DNA of 38,115 nucleotides from Neomoorella sulfitireducens (GCF_024733845.1 NZ_JANRHG010000019.1:1-38115); one strand, 5' to 3'. Positions 15,317 to 23,769 are shown, counted from the stretch's first letter. The notes: generated from the letters alone by a model not told the origin. A program made the numbers and translations.

Positions 15317-16165
15317 ATGAAAAAATGGATAATATTTGCCAGTACTGCTGTTTTGCTGGCTGCTTTTACGGCCATGGTTTTTGCCGCCGACCCTATAAGA
15401 CTCATCCTTAACGGCAAGGAAATGCACCTCGATGTCCCGCCACAGATTATTAACGGTAGAACAATGGTACCCGTAAGATGGATTGCAGAGATGTTAGGGG
15501 CCACGGTTTATTGGAATGAGAAAGAAAAGGTTGTTGGAATTGAGTTTTCTCTACCGCCCGAACTTCAAGAAAAATGGCAGTACCCGCTTCCGGGAAGCGG
15601 TGAACTGACTCTGGGCTATCTGGGGCGAGAAACAAAGTTTATCCTTCCTGCAGTCATTACTCTTAACGACTATCTTGCCGAGAAACAAAAAGCCTCTCTT
15701 TACCCGGCCAAAGATAATGCCCCGCAGCCGGTACTGGTGCGTTACGAGCTTTTAAGTGCAGGTCGAACCGACGGCGGCATGTGGTATAGCGAAAGGACCG
15801 CATACAAAATCGTAGCCCGCCTCTATTATAGCGAACCACAAGCTAAAGATGGTCATCCACCCCATGTTATCAGGTTGTACGAACAGGAACTTCCTGGAGG
15901 CGGAATTGCTGGTAGCAATGAAGAACTGAATTTTAATCGTCACTGGTATGAAGATACGGAGTTCATTGTCAGACCAGCGGGTGAAGTAGTTGTCGATAGG
16001 GACGAAGGGGCTGGACGCATCACCTGGGTGCAGGGTCTAGAGGGATGGTACGTGGACGAAAAAGCCACACAGGTACTACGAAAATTAGAACTTAAGGAGA
16101 TGCCTATTTTGTTTGATTACCAGTTACCCCCGGACGGTTACGACTATACCTTAATAAAAAAATAG
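15317..16165 (+). CDS. Secreted protein with copper amine oxidase-like N-terminal domain (paralogue)
   Basis: This 282-residue exported protein is built like its upstream neighbour: a signal peptide (about 1-23, ending MVFA) and an N module (about 25-80) with LILNGKEMHLDVPPQIINGR and TMVPVRWIAEMLGATVYW, nearly the same pattern as the preceding gene. The remaining 200 residues differ and I do not recognise them. The close N-terminal match and tandem position suggest duplication with domain replacement. ATG 15317 has a G-rich ribosome binding site, 15 bp after the preceding stop. Confidence 0.8.
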   Translation: MKKWIIFASTAVLLAAFTAMVFAADPIRLILNGKEMHLDVPPQIINGRTMVPVRWIAEMLGATVYWNEKEKVVGIEFSLPPELQEKWQYPLPGSGELTLGYLGRETKFILPAVITLNDYLAEKQKASLYPAKDNAPQPVLVRYELLSAGRTDGGMWYSERTAYKIVARLYYSEPQAKDGHPPHVIRLYEQELPGGGIAGSNEELNFNRHWYEDTEFIVRPAGEVVVDRDEGAGRITWVQGLEGWYVDEKATQVLRKLELKEMPILFDYQLPPDGYDYTLIKK

Positions 16166-16518
16166 CTGCCTACACAACCGGCCCTGGCCATGGGTAAGGT
16201 TGCCTTCCATCTCCTGGTCACTCTCTTCCTCTGGTTGGCCGCCTGGATGCTGCGCCACTGGGTAGAGGTATAAAAGAAGCCAGGGCCTGAAGCAACTTTG
16301 CTAAAAGACCCGGCGGCTAACCAATCGCGCACTACCAACAGGGAAAAAATGGTGCCATCGCCGTACATTACGTGGACGACCATCCCGGCTTTTATTTTTT
16401 TGGGAAAAGTGACTTTTGCCGGTTTGTCGATATTTTTTTCGGCATTAACCGGAACGAAATAATTGATTTGTGCGTCTATAGAAATATTGCAGCGGGTTCT
16501 GTCTTTGGCCGCATAGAT
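16144..16518 (-). pseudogene. Possible decayed gene fragment, function unknown
   Basis: A minus-strand frame free of stops covers 125 codons, overlapping the end of the plus-strand gene before it. The middle part (about 16300-16500) reads like real protein, with alternating hydrophobic and charged residues (NYFVPVNAEKN, KAGMVVHVMYGDGTIF). It has no ribosome binding site or plausible start at the upstream end, where a TGA stands at 16519-16521. The downstream part turns basic and looks random. It could be the remnant of a surface protein, or chance. Confidence 0.22.
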
Positions 16519-16535
16519 TCATTTAGAAATCCAGG

Positions 16536-16585
16536 TGTGGCCGGTTGAAGATCGGTAATCCTTACCTGGTCTCCAACCGGCCACA
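16536..16585. repeat. 50-nt near-perfect palindrome (long hairpin)
   Basis: TGTGGCCGGTTG (16536-16547) and CAACCGGCCACA (16574-16585) are exact reverse complements. Inside them AGATC/GGTCT and GGTAA/TTACC continue the stem around a 3-nt loop (16559-16561), with one mismatch and one bulge. Neither side carries a T-run, so it does not look like a normal terminator. It sits in the gene-poor decayed zone of the island. A mobile repeat (REP-like) or an element end are possible readings. Confidence 0.65.
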
Positions 16586-16630
16586 TTCTATATGGTCCAG
16601 AAAAGTTTTACGTACGCCAGGGGTTTAATT

Positions 16631-16891
16631 CTAAATATCCCGCCGGTTAAAGCTATAGACGGCCAGGGCCAGCAGGACGACGATATAGACCAGGGTATAG
16701 AGGAGCATCCAGTTGCTGGGGGTGGAGTGGCAGCCAAAAGGACCCAGGGTCATCTGAGGATTAATGAAGATGGGAACGTCCTGGACGCCACCCTCCCTTG
16801 CAACCCCTGCTATAACTATAACACCGCCGGGGAAAGTTCTGTGACAGGGAATCAGTTGCCAATGTAAGAGGCCAGGTTTCTTGTTGGGATA
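16631..16891 (-). pseudogene. Truncated ABC-2 permease C-terminus (remnant)
   Basis: A stop-free minus-strand frame of 86 codons lies immediately after, and in frame with, the vapC stop codon. Its last 40 residues are the classic end of an ABC-2 permease: WMLLYTLVYIVVLLALAVYS followed by FNRRDI and a stop. The remaining 45 codons upstream are less clear. There is no start codon with a ribosome binding site, and the first 200 or more residues of a normal permease are missing. It probably marks a second transporter lost from the island. Confidence 0.6.
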
Positions 16892-17317
16892 TTAATATTC
16901 GTTACTAACGATCTGGCGCAGGCCGAACTTTTCAAAGGTAAAGTGGGTGTCAAAGGCCAGGGCTTCTTCTATGCCCAGGCTCTCCATTATTGCAAAACTG
17001 GTACAGTCGGTAAAGGAAAAATCCTGGTCTTTAAATTCCCGGAAGATTTCTAACGCCCTGGATAAAAAATCAGGGGCCACAAAGACTACCCTTGCCGCTT
17101 TTTCACTCAGTAGTTCTTCGGCAAGGGTGGCTGCCACCTGGTGGTTCTTCAACCTGATGCGGGTCAGGGTTATCGCTTCGTCAATAACGTAATCAGAAGT
17201 ATAGCACACAACTTTGCCGGCTAGATTTTGGAAGAAACGTACAGCGTCCCGGTGATGGGTATCCTTTTTATTTTTCAGGGCATACCAGGCCCCTGTATCA
17301 ATAAAAACCTTCTTCAT
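16892..17317 (-). CDS. PIN-domain toxin, VapC-like
   Basis: PIN-domain toxins are Mg-dependent RNases, often cutting tRNA or rRNA. The 141-residue protein keeps all four acidic active-site positions: D7 (FIDTGAW), E47 (VIDEAIT), D104 (SFTDCTSFAIM) and D123 (AFDTHF). It starts at ATG 17317 and overlaps the upstream RHH gene by 4 bp (ATGA), the standard antitoxin-first arrangement. The reading frame is intact, so the toxin is probably active or under selection. Confidence 0.9.
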   Translation of the reverse strand: MKKVFIDTGAWYALKNKKDTHHRDAVRFFQNLAGKVVCYTSDYVIDEAITLTRIRLKNHQVAATLAEELLSEKAARVVFVAPDFLSRALEIFREFKDQDFSFTDCTSFAIMESLGIEEALAFDTHFTFEKFGLRQIVSNEY

Positions 17318-17535
17318 CGATACAATACCTCATCATGGTGGACTGATTCCGCGGGACCGGTGACTGCCCCCCGGGCCATTTCCAGGGCACCCCTTGCCTG
17401 GGCCAGCGACAATTCTTCTTGTTTTTCTTCAATCAAGTGGCGAACAACTGCGGAGATACTCATCTTTTTTAAACGTGCTTGTTCTAGAAGAAAGCGATGC
17501 TGTTCTTCCTGCAATAGTATCTGGGTACGTATCAT
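17314..17535 (-). CDS. Ribbon-helix-helix antitoxin (CopG-like) of the PIN toxin
   Basis: This 73-residue protein has a short N-terminal strand (MIRTQILLQEEQ) followed by two helices (HRFLLEQARLKKM and SISAVVRHLIEEKQEEL), the ribbon-helix-helix layout of MetJ/Arc/CopG antitoxins. The C-terminal tail would wrap the toxin. ATG 17535 has ggaggtg upstream. The gene has its own consensus-like promoter (17569-17597), and a 10-bp direct repeat lies between promoter and start codon, a likely site for self-repression by the antitoxin-toxin complex. Confidence 0.87.
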   Translation of the reverse strand: MIRTQILLQEEQHRFLLEQARLKKMSISAVVRHLIEEKQEELSLAQARGALEMARGAVTGPAESVHHDEVLYR

Positions 17536-17597
17536 AATTACACCTCCAAAGGATAATTACACACTTACATTATATGGTACCGTAATAATAAATGCAA
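17534..17597 (-). promoter_or_regulatory. Toxin-antitoxin promoter with direct-repeat operator
   Basis: On the minus strand TTGCAT (17597-17592) and TATAAT (17574-17569) are 17 bp apart. Downstream, the 10-mer ATAATTACAC occurs (plus strand) at 17534-17543 and again at 17553-17562, 19 bp apart or about two helical turns, covering the leader and the ribosome binding site. RHH proteins commonly bind such tandem repeats; the operator role is inferred. Confidence 0.65.
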
Positions 17598-17641
17598 GTT
17601 TATCATCTGGAGACTTCCTTACCGTTGATGAACCCGATTGC

Positions 17642-17676
17642 TAAAATATAATAAAATCCCGGGGATACCCCCGGGG
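17642..17676 (-). terminator. Intrinsic terminator after smc
   Basis: In the minus-strand transcript CCCGGGG (17675-17669) pairs with CCCCGGG (17664-17658) around a 4-nt loop, followed by the U-rich ATTTTATTATATTTT. It lies about 40 bp after the smc stop and should end the fapR-to-smc transcript before the island. Confidence 0.85.
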
Positions 17677-17717
17677 GATGGCGTTTCCGCACCGTAAATG
17701 TATGAGCTCCAATATTT

Positions 17718-20700
17718 TTACGCCGGCAGTTGCTCCAGCTTTACCGAAACCAGGCGGGAGACGCCCTGTTCCGTCATGGTCACACCGTAGAGGACATCGG
17801 CTGCGGCCATGGTGCCCTGGCGGTGGGTGATAACGATAATTTGCGTCCGTTCCGCGAACTGGCGCAGCATCCGGGCAAAACGCTCCACATTCGCTTCATC
17901 CAGGGCTGTGTCCACCTCGTCAAAGATACAAAAAGCGCCGGGTTTGACCTTGAGCAGGGCGAAGATGAAGGCCACGGCTGTCAGGGCCTTTTCTCCACCC
18001 GAGAGGAGGGTTAGATGCTGGGGTTTTTTACCCGGCGGCCGGGCAATAATTTCCAGGCCGGCGGCCAGGATATCCTGGCCGTCCGTCAGTTCCAGGCGGG
18101 CTTCACCGCCGTCAAAAAGTTCATGGAAGATGGCAACAAAATGCTCCTGAACCGCTGTAAAAGTGGCTTTTAGCTGCCGGGCCATCAACCGCTCCATCTC
18201 GTTAATTACCTGGAGGAGGGCCGCCCGGCCTTCCTCCAGGTCCTGTTTCTGGCCCTCCAGTTCGTCAACGCGGCCCTTTAAACGTTCATATGCCGCAACA
18301 GCACCCGGATTAACCTCCCCAAAGCTTGACAGCCGTTCTTTTACGCGTTCCCGTACGGCTACTGCTTTTTTTTGTAGCCGGGGGCGGGGTTTTGCCAGTT
18401 CTACCTCCCATTGCGGCCCGTAGCGTTCCTCCAGCTCGGCAAGGCCGTTGGCCAGGGTTGTTTCCAAAAGGGCCAAATTGATCTCTTCCTGCTGCCGGCG
18501 GGCAAGGATTTTTTCTTTCTGGGCCTGTATCCTTTCCAGTTCCCGGTCCAGCTCTTCCTGCCTGCCGGCCCGGGCAGCGTTCTCTTCTTCCAGGCGCGCC
18601 AACACTGACGTGGCCTGCCGGCAGGCCTCCTGGAGCCGGTCTTCTTCGCCGATAAGTTTTTCCAGGTTAGCCTTGCATTCACTTTCCAGGGCAGCTGCAG
18701 GCGCCCTGCGGGCAGCCAGTTCTTCCTGTTGTCGCTGCCATTTTTCCTGCCGCCGGGCCAGTTCCCTTTCCCGGAGGCTTAATTGTTGTCCGGCATTGAT
18801 TATAGCCTGGAGCCGGGCTTCATTGACTGCCAGGTCCTGCCGGCAGGAAGCAATCTGCTGCCGGCAAACCGCCTCTCGCTCCTGGAGGGCGGTCAACTGG
18901 AGGTTTAACCGGCCTTCCAGGTCTGCCAGCCGGTCCAGGAGTTCTTGTTTTTCCGCCCGTTCTTTGTCAAGGTCCAGGGAACCGCCGGTGCTTTGCGCCA
19001 GCTCTTCCTCAAGGGTGGCTATCTTTTCCTCCAGGCGGGCCAGGTCTTCCCGGCGCTCACTCAAGCGTTGCAGCAAATTATGGAGCCGTCCCCGGCAGGT
19101 AACAAGCCCTTCTGACACCCCATGGTACTCCTGCCGGTCTGCGGCCAGTATTTCCTGCAGCTGTTCCTGCTGTTTCCGGGCCTCCTTTATTTTAGTTGCC
19201 AGTCCGGCCAGCTCGGCCTCACCCTGCCGGATGGCCAGGCTCCGCTGGAGATAACCGCCCTTTTGCCCGGCAGTCCCCCCTGTTACCGGCCCCCGGGGCT
19301 GGATCACTTCCCCTTCCAGGGTAACCAGGCGCACGGGCGGCCTGAGGCGCTCGCCCAGGGACACGGCGCGACGGATGCCGTCCACAATCAGGACCTGTCC
19401 CAGGAGGTAGTCCACCGCCGGCCTCACTTCCGCCTCGCACCGGACGAGTTCGGCCGCAATCCCCAGGACCCCGGGCTCTTTTAAAACCCAGCCGGCCCAG
19501 GCCGGCCACCGGCGCGGCTCCAGCCATGCCAGGGGCAAGATGGTTACCCGTCCCCGGCCCCGGGCTTTGAGGAACTGGATCACGGCTTCCGCTTCGGCCG
19601 CCGTCCGTACCAGGACCTGCTGGGCCGCCCCGCCCAGGGCTACTTCTACGGCCCGGGTGAGCTCGGCCGGAACCGCCAGCTTTTCTACCACTACCCCCAG
19701 GACGCCGGCACAGGCAGCTTCTCCCCTTTTCCCGGCCTGGAGGATGAATTTCACGCCTTCCGCGAAACCTTCATAGTCGGCCTGGGATTGACGTAAAACC
19801 TTTAATTGTACCGCCAGGGCACGCTGGCGTTCTTTCCAGCTGGCCAGTTCCTTTTCACAGGCGGTAAGTTCTCCTTCCTTCAACTGCATTTCTATTTCCA
19901 GGGCGGTCTTTCTATCTTCCAGCCTTTTTAGCTCTTCTTCCAAATGCTGCAGTTGTTCCTGTCCGGCCTTCAGTTGTTCCAGTAACTTTTCCCTTTCCTG
20001 CTGCCATTCCTGGAGCTGGCGCCGCTTGTGCTCTAACAGCCGTTCTATGGCCGCCCCCTTTTCCTCCAGCCGCACCAGTTCATTACGACATCCGGAACGT
20101 TCATGGGCAACTTGAAATAGCTGGCTCCTTACTTTCTCCACCTCTGCGGCCAGCTCCCGGGCTTCCGCCTGGAGTTTTTCCTGCTCTTCCCGCCCCTTTA
20201 TTATCTCCTGCTCCAACCGGGCCTGTTCCCGGTTGTTTTCTTCCCTTTCCCGGTCTAGCGCGGCCAGGGCAGCCGCTAAATTAACTTTTTCCTCTTCCAG
20301 CTGGAGCTGCCGGCTGGCATCCTCCTCCTGCTGCCGGGCCAGTTCGGCCAGCTTTTCCCGGATCAGGTTTATTTCCCCCCGGGTACTGACCAGCCGCTCC
20401 CTTAAACTTTGCAGTTCTCGCTGGCAATTTTGCCCCTCGGCCAGGGACTTCTGGTGCTGCTCCTCCAATTCCCTGGCCCTTAGCCGGACCTGTTCTTCCG
20501 AAGCCTTCATCTCCTCCACGCCGGCGGCCAGGGAATGTAAACGCTCCCGGCTGCGCTGCCGGCGGCGTCTCGTTTCTTCAATTTCACTAGCTTTGAGGAT
20601 GAGTTCCACAAGTTGCAAAAACCGGCTTAATTTCTGGTAACGCCTTGCCCGGTACGCTTCGGCCGCCGCCGGTTCCAGCTGCTCTTTAAGCTCGGCGATT

Positions 20701-21281
20701 AAATCATTAAGGCGTAATAAGTCCTGTTCGACGCTTTCCAGGCGCTGCTCCGCTTCTTTTTTCCGCCAGCGATAGCGGGCAATGCCGGCCACTTCCTCGA
20801 GTACCGCCCGCCGTTCCTCCGGCCGGGCTGAAAGAACCTCTTCCAGGCGGCCCTGGCCGACAATGGCCAGGCCCCCCCGGCCGGAACCGGTATCGAGGAA
20901 TAGCTCCTGGATATCCCGCAGCCGGCAGGGAACCTTGTTAATGTAATATTCGCCCTCACCGGAACGAAAAAAACGCCGGGTAACGGCTATTTCCCGGTAG
21001 GCCAGGGGCAAACTGCCGTCGCTGTTATCGAGGTGTAAAGTTACTTCCGCCATGCCCACCGGACGCCGTTGTTCACTTCCGGCAAAAATCACGTCGTCCA
21101 TGCGCGCCCCACGTAAAGCCCGGGCGCTCTGTTCCCCAAGGACCCAGAGGATGGCATCGGCGATGTTGCTCTTGCCGCTGCCGTTGGGGCCGACGATGGC
21201 CGTCAAACCCGGGCCGATTTCCAGTTTAACCCGGTCGACAAAGGTTTTGAAACCCTGGATCTCAACAAACTTAAGATACAT
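17718..21281 (-). CDS. smc: Chromosome segregation protein SMC
   Basis: SMC is the ATPase of the bacterial condensin, which with ScpA and ScpB loads at parS sites and aligns chromosome arms. At 1187 residues it is full length: Walker A GPNGSGKSN (31-39), a coiled coil to about 500, the hinge (about 500-670, with YEGFAEGVKFIL and LGGAAQQVLV), a second coiled coil, then the C-terminal signature LLSGGEKAL and Walker B FCIFDEVDTALDEAN. ATG 21281 follows ggaggga and starts with the family's MYLKFVEIQGFKTF; the frame is open to 21335. It follows rnc and spoVS. A hairpin (21307-21327) lies just before it. Confidence 0.97.
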   Translation of the reverse strand: MYLKFVEIQGFKTFVDRVKLEIGPGLTAIVGPNGSGKSNIADAILWVLGEQSARALRGARMDDVIFAGSEQRRPVGMAEVTLHLDNSDGSLPLAYREIAVTRRFFRSGEGEYYINKVPCRLRDIQELFLDTGSGRGGLAIVGQGRLEEVLSARPEERRAVLEEVAGIARYRWRKKEAEQRLESVEQDLLRLNDLIAELKEQLEPAAAEAYRARRYQKLSRFLQLVELILKASEIEETRRRRQRSRERLHSLAAGVEEMKASEEQVRLRARELEEQHQKSLAEGQNCQRELQSLRERLVSTRGEINLIREKLAELARQQEEDASRQLQLEEEKVNLAAALAALDREREENNREQARLEQEIIKGREEQEKLQAEARELAAEVEKVRSQLFQVAHERSGCRNELVRLEEKGAAIERLLEHKRRQLQEWQQEREKLLEQLKAGQEQLQHLEEELKRLEDRKTALEIEMQLKEGELTACEKELASWKERQRALAVQLKVLRQSQADYEGFAEGVKFILQAGKRGEAACAGVLGVVVEKLAVPAELTRAVEVALGGAAQQVLVRTAAEAEAVIQFLKARGRGRVTILPLAWLEPRRWPAWAGWVLKEPGVLGIAAELVRCEAEVRPAVDYLLGQVLIVDGIRRAVSLGERLRPPVRLVTLEGEVIQPRGPVTGGTAGQKGGYLQRSLAIRQGEAELAGLATKIKEARKQQEQLQEILAADRQEYHGVSEGLVTCRGRLHNLLQRLSERREDLARLEEKIATLEEELAQSTGGSLDLDKERAEKQELLDRLADLEGRLNLQLTALQEREAVCRQQIASCRQDLAVNEARLQAIINAGQQLSLRERELARRQEKWQRQQEELAARRAPAAALESECKANLEKLIGEEDRLQEACRQATSVLARLEEENAARAGRQEELDRELERIQAQKEKILARRQQEEINLALLETTLANGLAELEERYGPQWEVELAKPRPRLQKKAVAVRERVKERLSSFGEVNPGAVAAYERLKGRVDELEGQKQDLEEGRAALLQVINEMERLMARQLKATFTAVQEHFVAIFHELFDGGEARLELTDGQDILAAGLEIIARPPGKKPQHLTLLSGGEKALTAVAFIFALLKVKPGAFCIFDEVDTALDEANVERFARMLRQFAERTQIIVITHRQGTMAAADVLYGVTMTEQGVSRLVSVKLEQLPA

Positions 21282-21295
21282 TTCTCCCTCCAGAA

Positions 21296-21327
21296 TGAAA
21301 TAAAGAAAACTGCTCGGAGAGCAGTTT
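21296..21327 (-). terminator. Partial terminator/attenuator between spoVS and smc
   Basis: AAACTGCTC (minus strand, 21327-21319) pairs perfectly with GAGCAGTTT (21315-21307) around 3 nt and is followed by TTCTTTATTT. The U-tract is interrupted, so readthrough into smc is likely. It could lower smc expression relative to spoVS and rnc. Confidence 0.55.
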
Positions 21328-21338
21328 GCCGCCACCCT

Positions 21339-21599
21339 TTAGCGGGGCTCGACAATAAATTTAATTGCGGTTCTTTCTTCACCATTGATGTTAATTTCTG
21401 CAAAAGCCGGGATCATTACCAGGTCGATGCCATTGGGGGCAATAAAGCCCCGGGCAATGGCTATGGCCTTCACGGCCTGGTTTACTGCCCCTGCCCCCAC
21501 GGCCTGGACTTCGGCCTTACCGTACTGGCGGAAGACGGCTGCCAGGGCTCCAGCTACGGCTTTGGGATTGGACTGGGCCGAAACTTTTAGGACCTCCAT
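21339..21599 (-). CDS. spoVS: Stage V sporulation protein S
   Basis: SpoVS is a small Alba-like protein, strongly conserved in spore formers, needed for proper coat assembly and affecting septation. The 86-residue protein starts MEVLKVSAQSNPKAVAGALA and contains the conserved QAVGAGAVNQAVKAIAIARG and GIDLVMIPAFAEI blocks. ATG 21599 is preceded by ggggaggagg; the frame is open to 21638 but the family N terminus begins here. A sigma-H-type promoter lies upstream (21644-21670). In this genome it sits between rnc and smc. Confidence 0.95.
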   Translation of the reverse strand: MEVLKVSAQSNPKAVAGALAAVFRQYGKAEVQAVGAGAVNQAVKAIAIARGFIAPNGIDLVMIPAFAEININGEERTAIKFIVEPR

Positions 21600-21643
21600 T
21601 GCTTCCTCCTCCCCATTTTTACCGCCCTTTGAACCCATAACTT

Positions 21644-21670
21644 ATTCGACACAGAAACGCCAATTCCTTC
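21644..21670 (-). promoter_or_regulatory. Sigma-H-type promoter before spoVS
   Basis: On the minus strand the -35 is GAAGGAATT (21670-21662) and the -10 is CGAAT (21648-21644), 13 bp apart. This fits the Bacillus sigma-H consensus RWAGGAWWT-N13/14-HGAAT almost exactly. In B. subtilis spoVS is also sigma-H dependent, which supports the call. Transcripts from here would also enter smc. Confidence 0.7.
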
Positions 21671-21704
21671 CTGATAGAATGAACAGAAAAAATTAAATTG
21701 CGGA

Positions 21705-22406
21705 TTAACCCTGGATCTTTATTAAAGCCAGGGCAGCCCGGGCGGCTTCCTGTTCGGCCTCTTTCTTGCTGTGGCCTTCGCCGGTAGCCAGGAGGCGGTT
21801 CTGGAAAAATACGCCGGCTTTATAGTGCCTGGCGTGATCCGGTCCCCATTCTGCCAGTATTTTATAAGTAACGTTTTCCGGACCCCTCTGCTGGATTAAT
21901 TCCTGCAGGGCCGATTTGCTGTCAATAACGCTGGTGTCTTTAAGTACCTCCAGGGCCGGGGTAAAAACCTGCAGGATAAAATCCCAGGCCGTTTTCAGCC
22001 CCCCGACCAGGTAGAGGCTCCCGATTACTGCCTCCAGGGCATCGGCCAGGTTGGATGAGCGGCTACGTCCCCCGCTGTTTTCTTCTCCCAGCCCCAAGAG
22101 AAGCAATTCCCCCAGGTTGATCTGCCGGGCGACTTTAGCCAGGCTCGCCTCGCAGACGATGGCCGCCCGCATGCGGGTCAGGTCCCCTTCCGGCAGATCG
22201 GGAAATTCTTGATAAAGATAGGTTGTAATCACCAGTCCCAAGACGGCATCGCCCAGGAACTCCAGCCGCTGGTTGTCGCGTGGTAGCTGGTGTTCATAGG
22301 CGTAGGTAGGATGGATCAGGGCCGTATTTAGTTCTTCCAAACCTTCAATACCTAGATGAAAACGGTACAAAAACTGCTGCAACTGCTCCCGTCTTTTGTT
22401 GTCCAA
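21705..22406 (-). CDS. rnc: Ribonuclease III
   Basis: RNase III cuts double-stranded RNA, including rRNA precursors. The 233-residue protein has the catalytic domain with NQRLEFLGDAVL (45-56) and DALEAVIGSLYL, and a C-terminal double-stranded RNA-binding domain (about 158-230, ending GHSKKEAEQEAARAAL). The first Glu of the usual NERLEF motif is Gln, a substitution seen in many clostridia; the essential metal ligands are kept. The start is TTG 22406. It follows fabF and precedes spoVS/smc. It is a candidate to process the long hairpins at rplS-lepB and around acpP. Confidence 0.95.
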   Translation of the reverse strand: MDNKRREQLQQFLYRFHLGIEGLEELNTALIHPTYAYEHQLPRDNQRLEFLGDAVLGLVITTYLYQEFPDLPEGDLTRMRAAIVCEASLAKVARQINLGELLLLGLGEENSGGRSRSSNLADALEAVIGSLYLVGGLKTAWDFILQVFTPALEVLKDTSVIDSKSALQELIQQRGPENVTYKILAEWGPDHARHYKAGVFFQNRLLATGEGHSKKEAEQEAARAALALIKIQG

Positions 22407-22473
22407 CGTCTTAACCTGCCTTTTAACTGCAAGTCCCGGGTATAATGTGTCGGCAGTTTACCGGTATCCCCGG

Positions 22474-23709
22474 CTATATTTTACGCAGCACCACGGTGAC
22501 GTTATGTCCACCGAAGCCAAAGGAGTTGGAGAGGGCCGCCCTTACCTGCGCCTGCCGGGCCGCGTTGGGTACGTAATCCAGGTCGCAGTCGGGGTCCGGC
22601 TCTTCGTAATTAATGGTCGGTGGGATTACGCCGGTATGCACTGCCAGGGCCGTGGCCACCAGTTCAATGGCACCGGCAGCCCCCAGGAGATGCCCGGTCA
22701 TTGACTTGGTTGAACTAATGGCCACCCGGTAGGCATGGTCGCCAAAAATCTTTTTGATGGCCAGGGTTTCCTGGCGGTCGTTGAGCTCGGTAGAAGTACC
22801 GTGGGCATTGATATAGTCAATATCTTCCGGCTGTAAACCTGCATCCCGGAGGGCCAGGGCCATGGCGTGGCTTGCCGCTGCCCCGTCGGGGGATGGGGCT
22901 GTAATATGATAAGCGTCGGCCGTGCAGCCATAGCCGGCTACTTCCGCGTAGATGCGGGCGCCCCGGGCTGTGGCATGTTCCAGGGTTTCCAGGACCATTA
23001 CCCCCGCGCCCTCACCCAGGACAAAACCGTCCCGGCCCCGGTCGAAGGGACGGCTGGCCTTTTCCGGCTCCTCATTGCGAGTCGACAGGGCCTTCATGGC
23101 CGCAAAGCCGGCCACCGTCAGGGGAGTCACACTGGCCTCGCTGCCGCCTGTGATAATCACATCGGCGTCGCCCCGCTGCAGGATGCGGAAGGCCTCGCCG
23201 ATGGCATTGCCCCCGGAAGCGCAGGCATTGACTACCGTAAAGTTTACCCCGCGGGCACCTAAATTAATAGAGATTTGCCCGGCGGCCATATTGGCGATCA
23301 TCATGGGGACAAAAAAGGGACTGACCCTGCCGGGACCTTTTTCCATCAGGACCCGGGTTTGTTCTTCAAAGGTTTCCATACCACCGATACCCGTGGCAAA
23401 GATAACCCCTACCCGGTCCCGGTCTTCTTTTTCCAGGTCGAGGCCGGCGTCTTCGACCGCCATCCGCGCCGCCGCTACCGCATACTGGGTAAAACGATCC
23501 ATGCGGCGGGCCTCTTTGCGATCAAAGAAATCTCCCGGTTCAAAATCCCTTACTTCACCGGCAAACCTGACGGCCATTTCCCCGGCATCAAAGCGGGTGA
23601 TGGGCCCGATGCCCGACTGCCCCGCCACCAGGGCCTGCCAGAATTTTTCTTTCCCGGTACCCACGGGGGAAATGGCTCCCAGGCCGGTTATGACGACACG
23701 TTTCTGCAA
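22474..23709 (-). CDS. fabF: 3-oxoacyl-ACP synthase II (KAS II)
   Basis: FabF condenses malonyl-ACP with acyl-ACP in fatty-acid elongation. The 411-residue thiolase-fold protein has the Cys-His-His triad: the Cys in [13 protein letters not shown] (about 163), the His in [11 protein letters not shown] and the His in [14 protein letters not shown]. The end, [19 protein letters not shown], is diagnostic. The start is TTG 23709 with a G-rich site upstream. A 10-bp hairpin (23732-23759) separates it from acpP. Confidence 0.97.
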   Translation of the reverse strand: MQKRVVITGLGAISPVGTGKEKFWQALVAGQSGIGPITRFDAGEMAVRFAGEVRDFEPGDFFDRKEARRMDRFTQYAVAAARMAVEDAGLDLEKEDRDRVGVIFATGIGGMETFEEQTRVLMEKGPGRVSPFFVPMMIANMAAGQISINLGARGVNFTVVNACASGGNAIGEAFRILQRGDADVIITGGSEASVTPLTVAGFAAMKALSTRNEEPEKASRPFDRGRDGFVLGEGAGVMVLETLEHATARGARIYAEVAGYGCTADAYHITAPSPDGAAASHAMALALRDAGLQPEDIDYINAHGTSTELNDRQETLAIKKIFGDHAYRVAISSTKSMTGHLLGAAGAIELVATALAVHTGVIPPTINYEEPDPDCDLDYVPNAARQAQVRAALSNSFGFGGHNVTVVLRKI

Positions 23710-23731
23710 AGCTATCCCCCATTCTATAAGG

Positions 23732-23759
23732 GGAAGTCCCGCTAAAGCACGGGACTTCC
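23732..23759 (-). other. Hairpin between acpP and fabF
   Basis: GGAAGTCCCG and CGGGACTTCC form a perfect 10-bp stem with an 8-nt loop, 10 bp after the acpP stop. On the minus strand it is not followed by a U-run, so it is more likely a barrier to 3' exonucleases that protects acpP mRNA than a strong terminator. Confidence 0.6.
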
Positions 23760-23769
23760 TTTTCAGGTT

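Noticed and set aside
16190-16273. Tiny hydrophobic plus-strand peptide (27 residues)
   Set aside because: It could be a one-helix peptide, but no ribosome binding site precedes it and it lies in decayed sequence.
18448-19254. 268-codon plus-strand frame inside smc
   Set aside because: Ser/Arg-rich shadow of the SMC coiled-coil codons.
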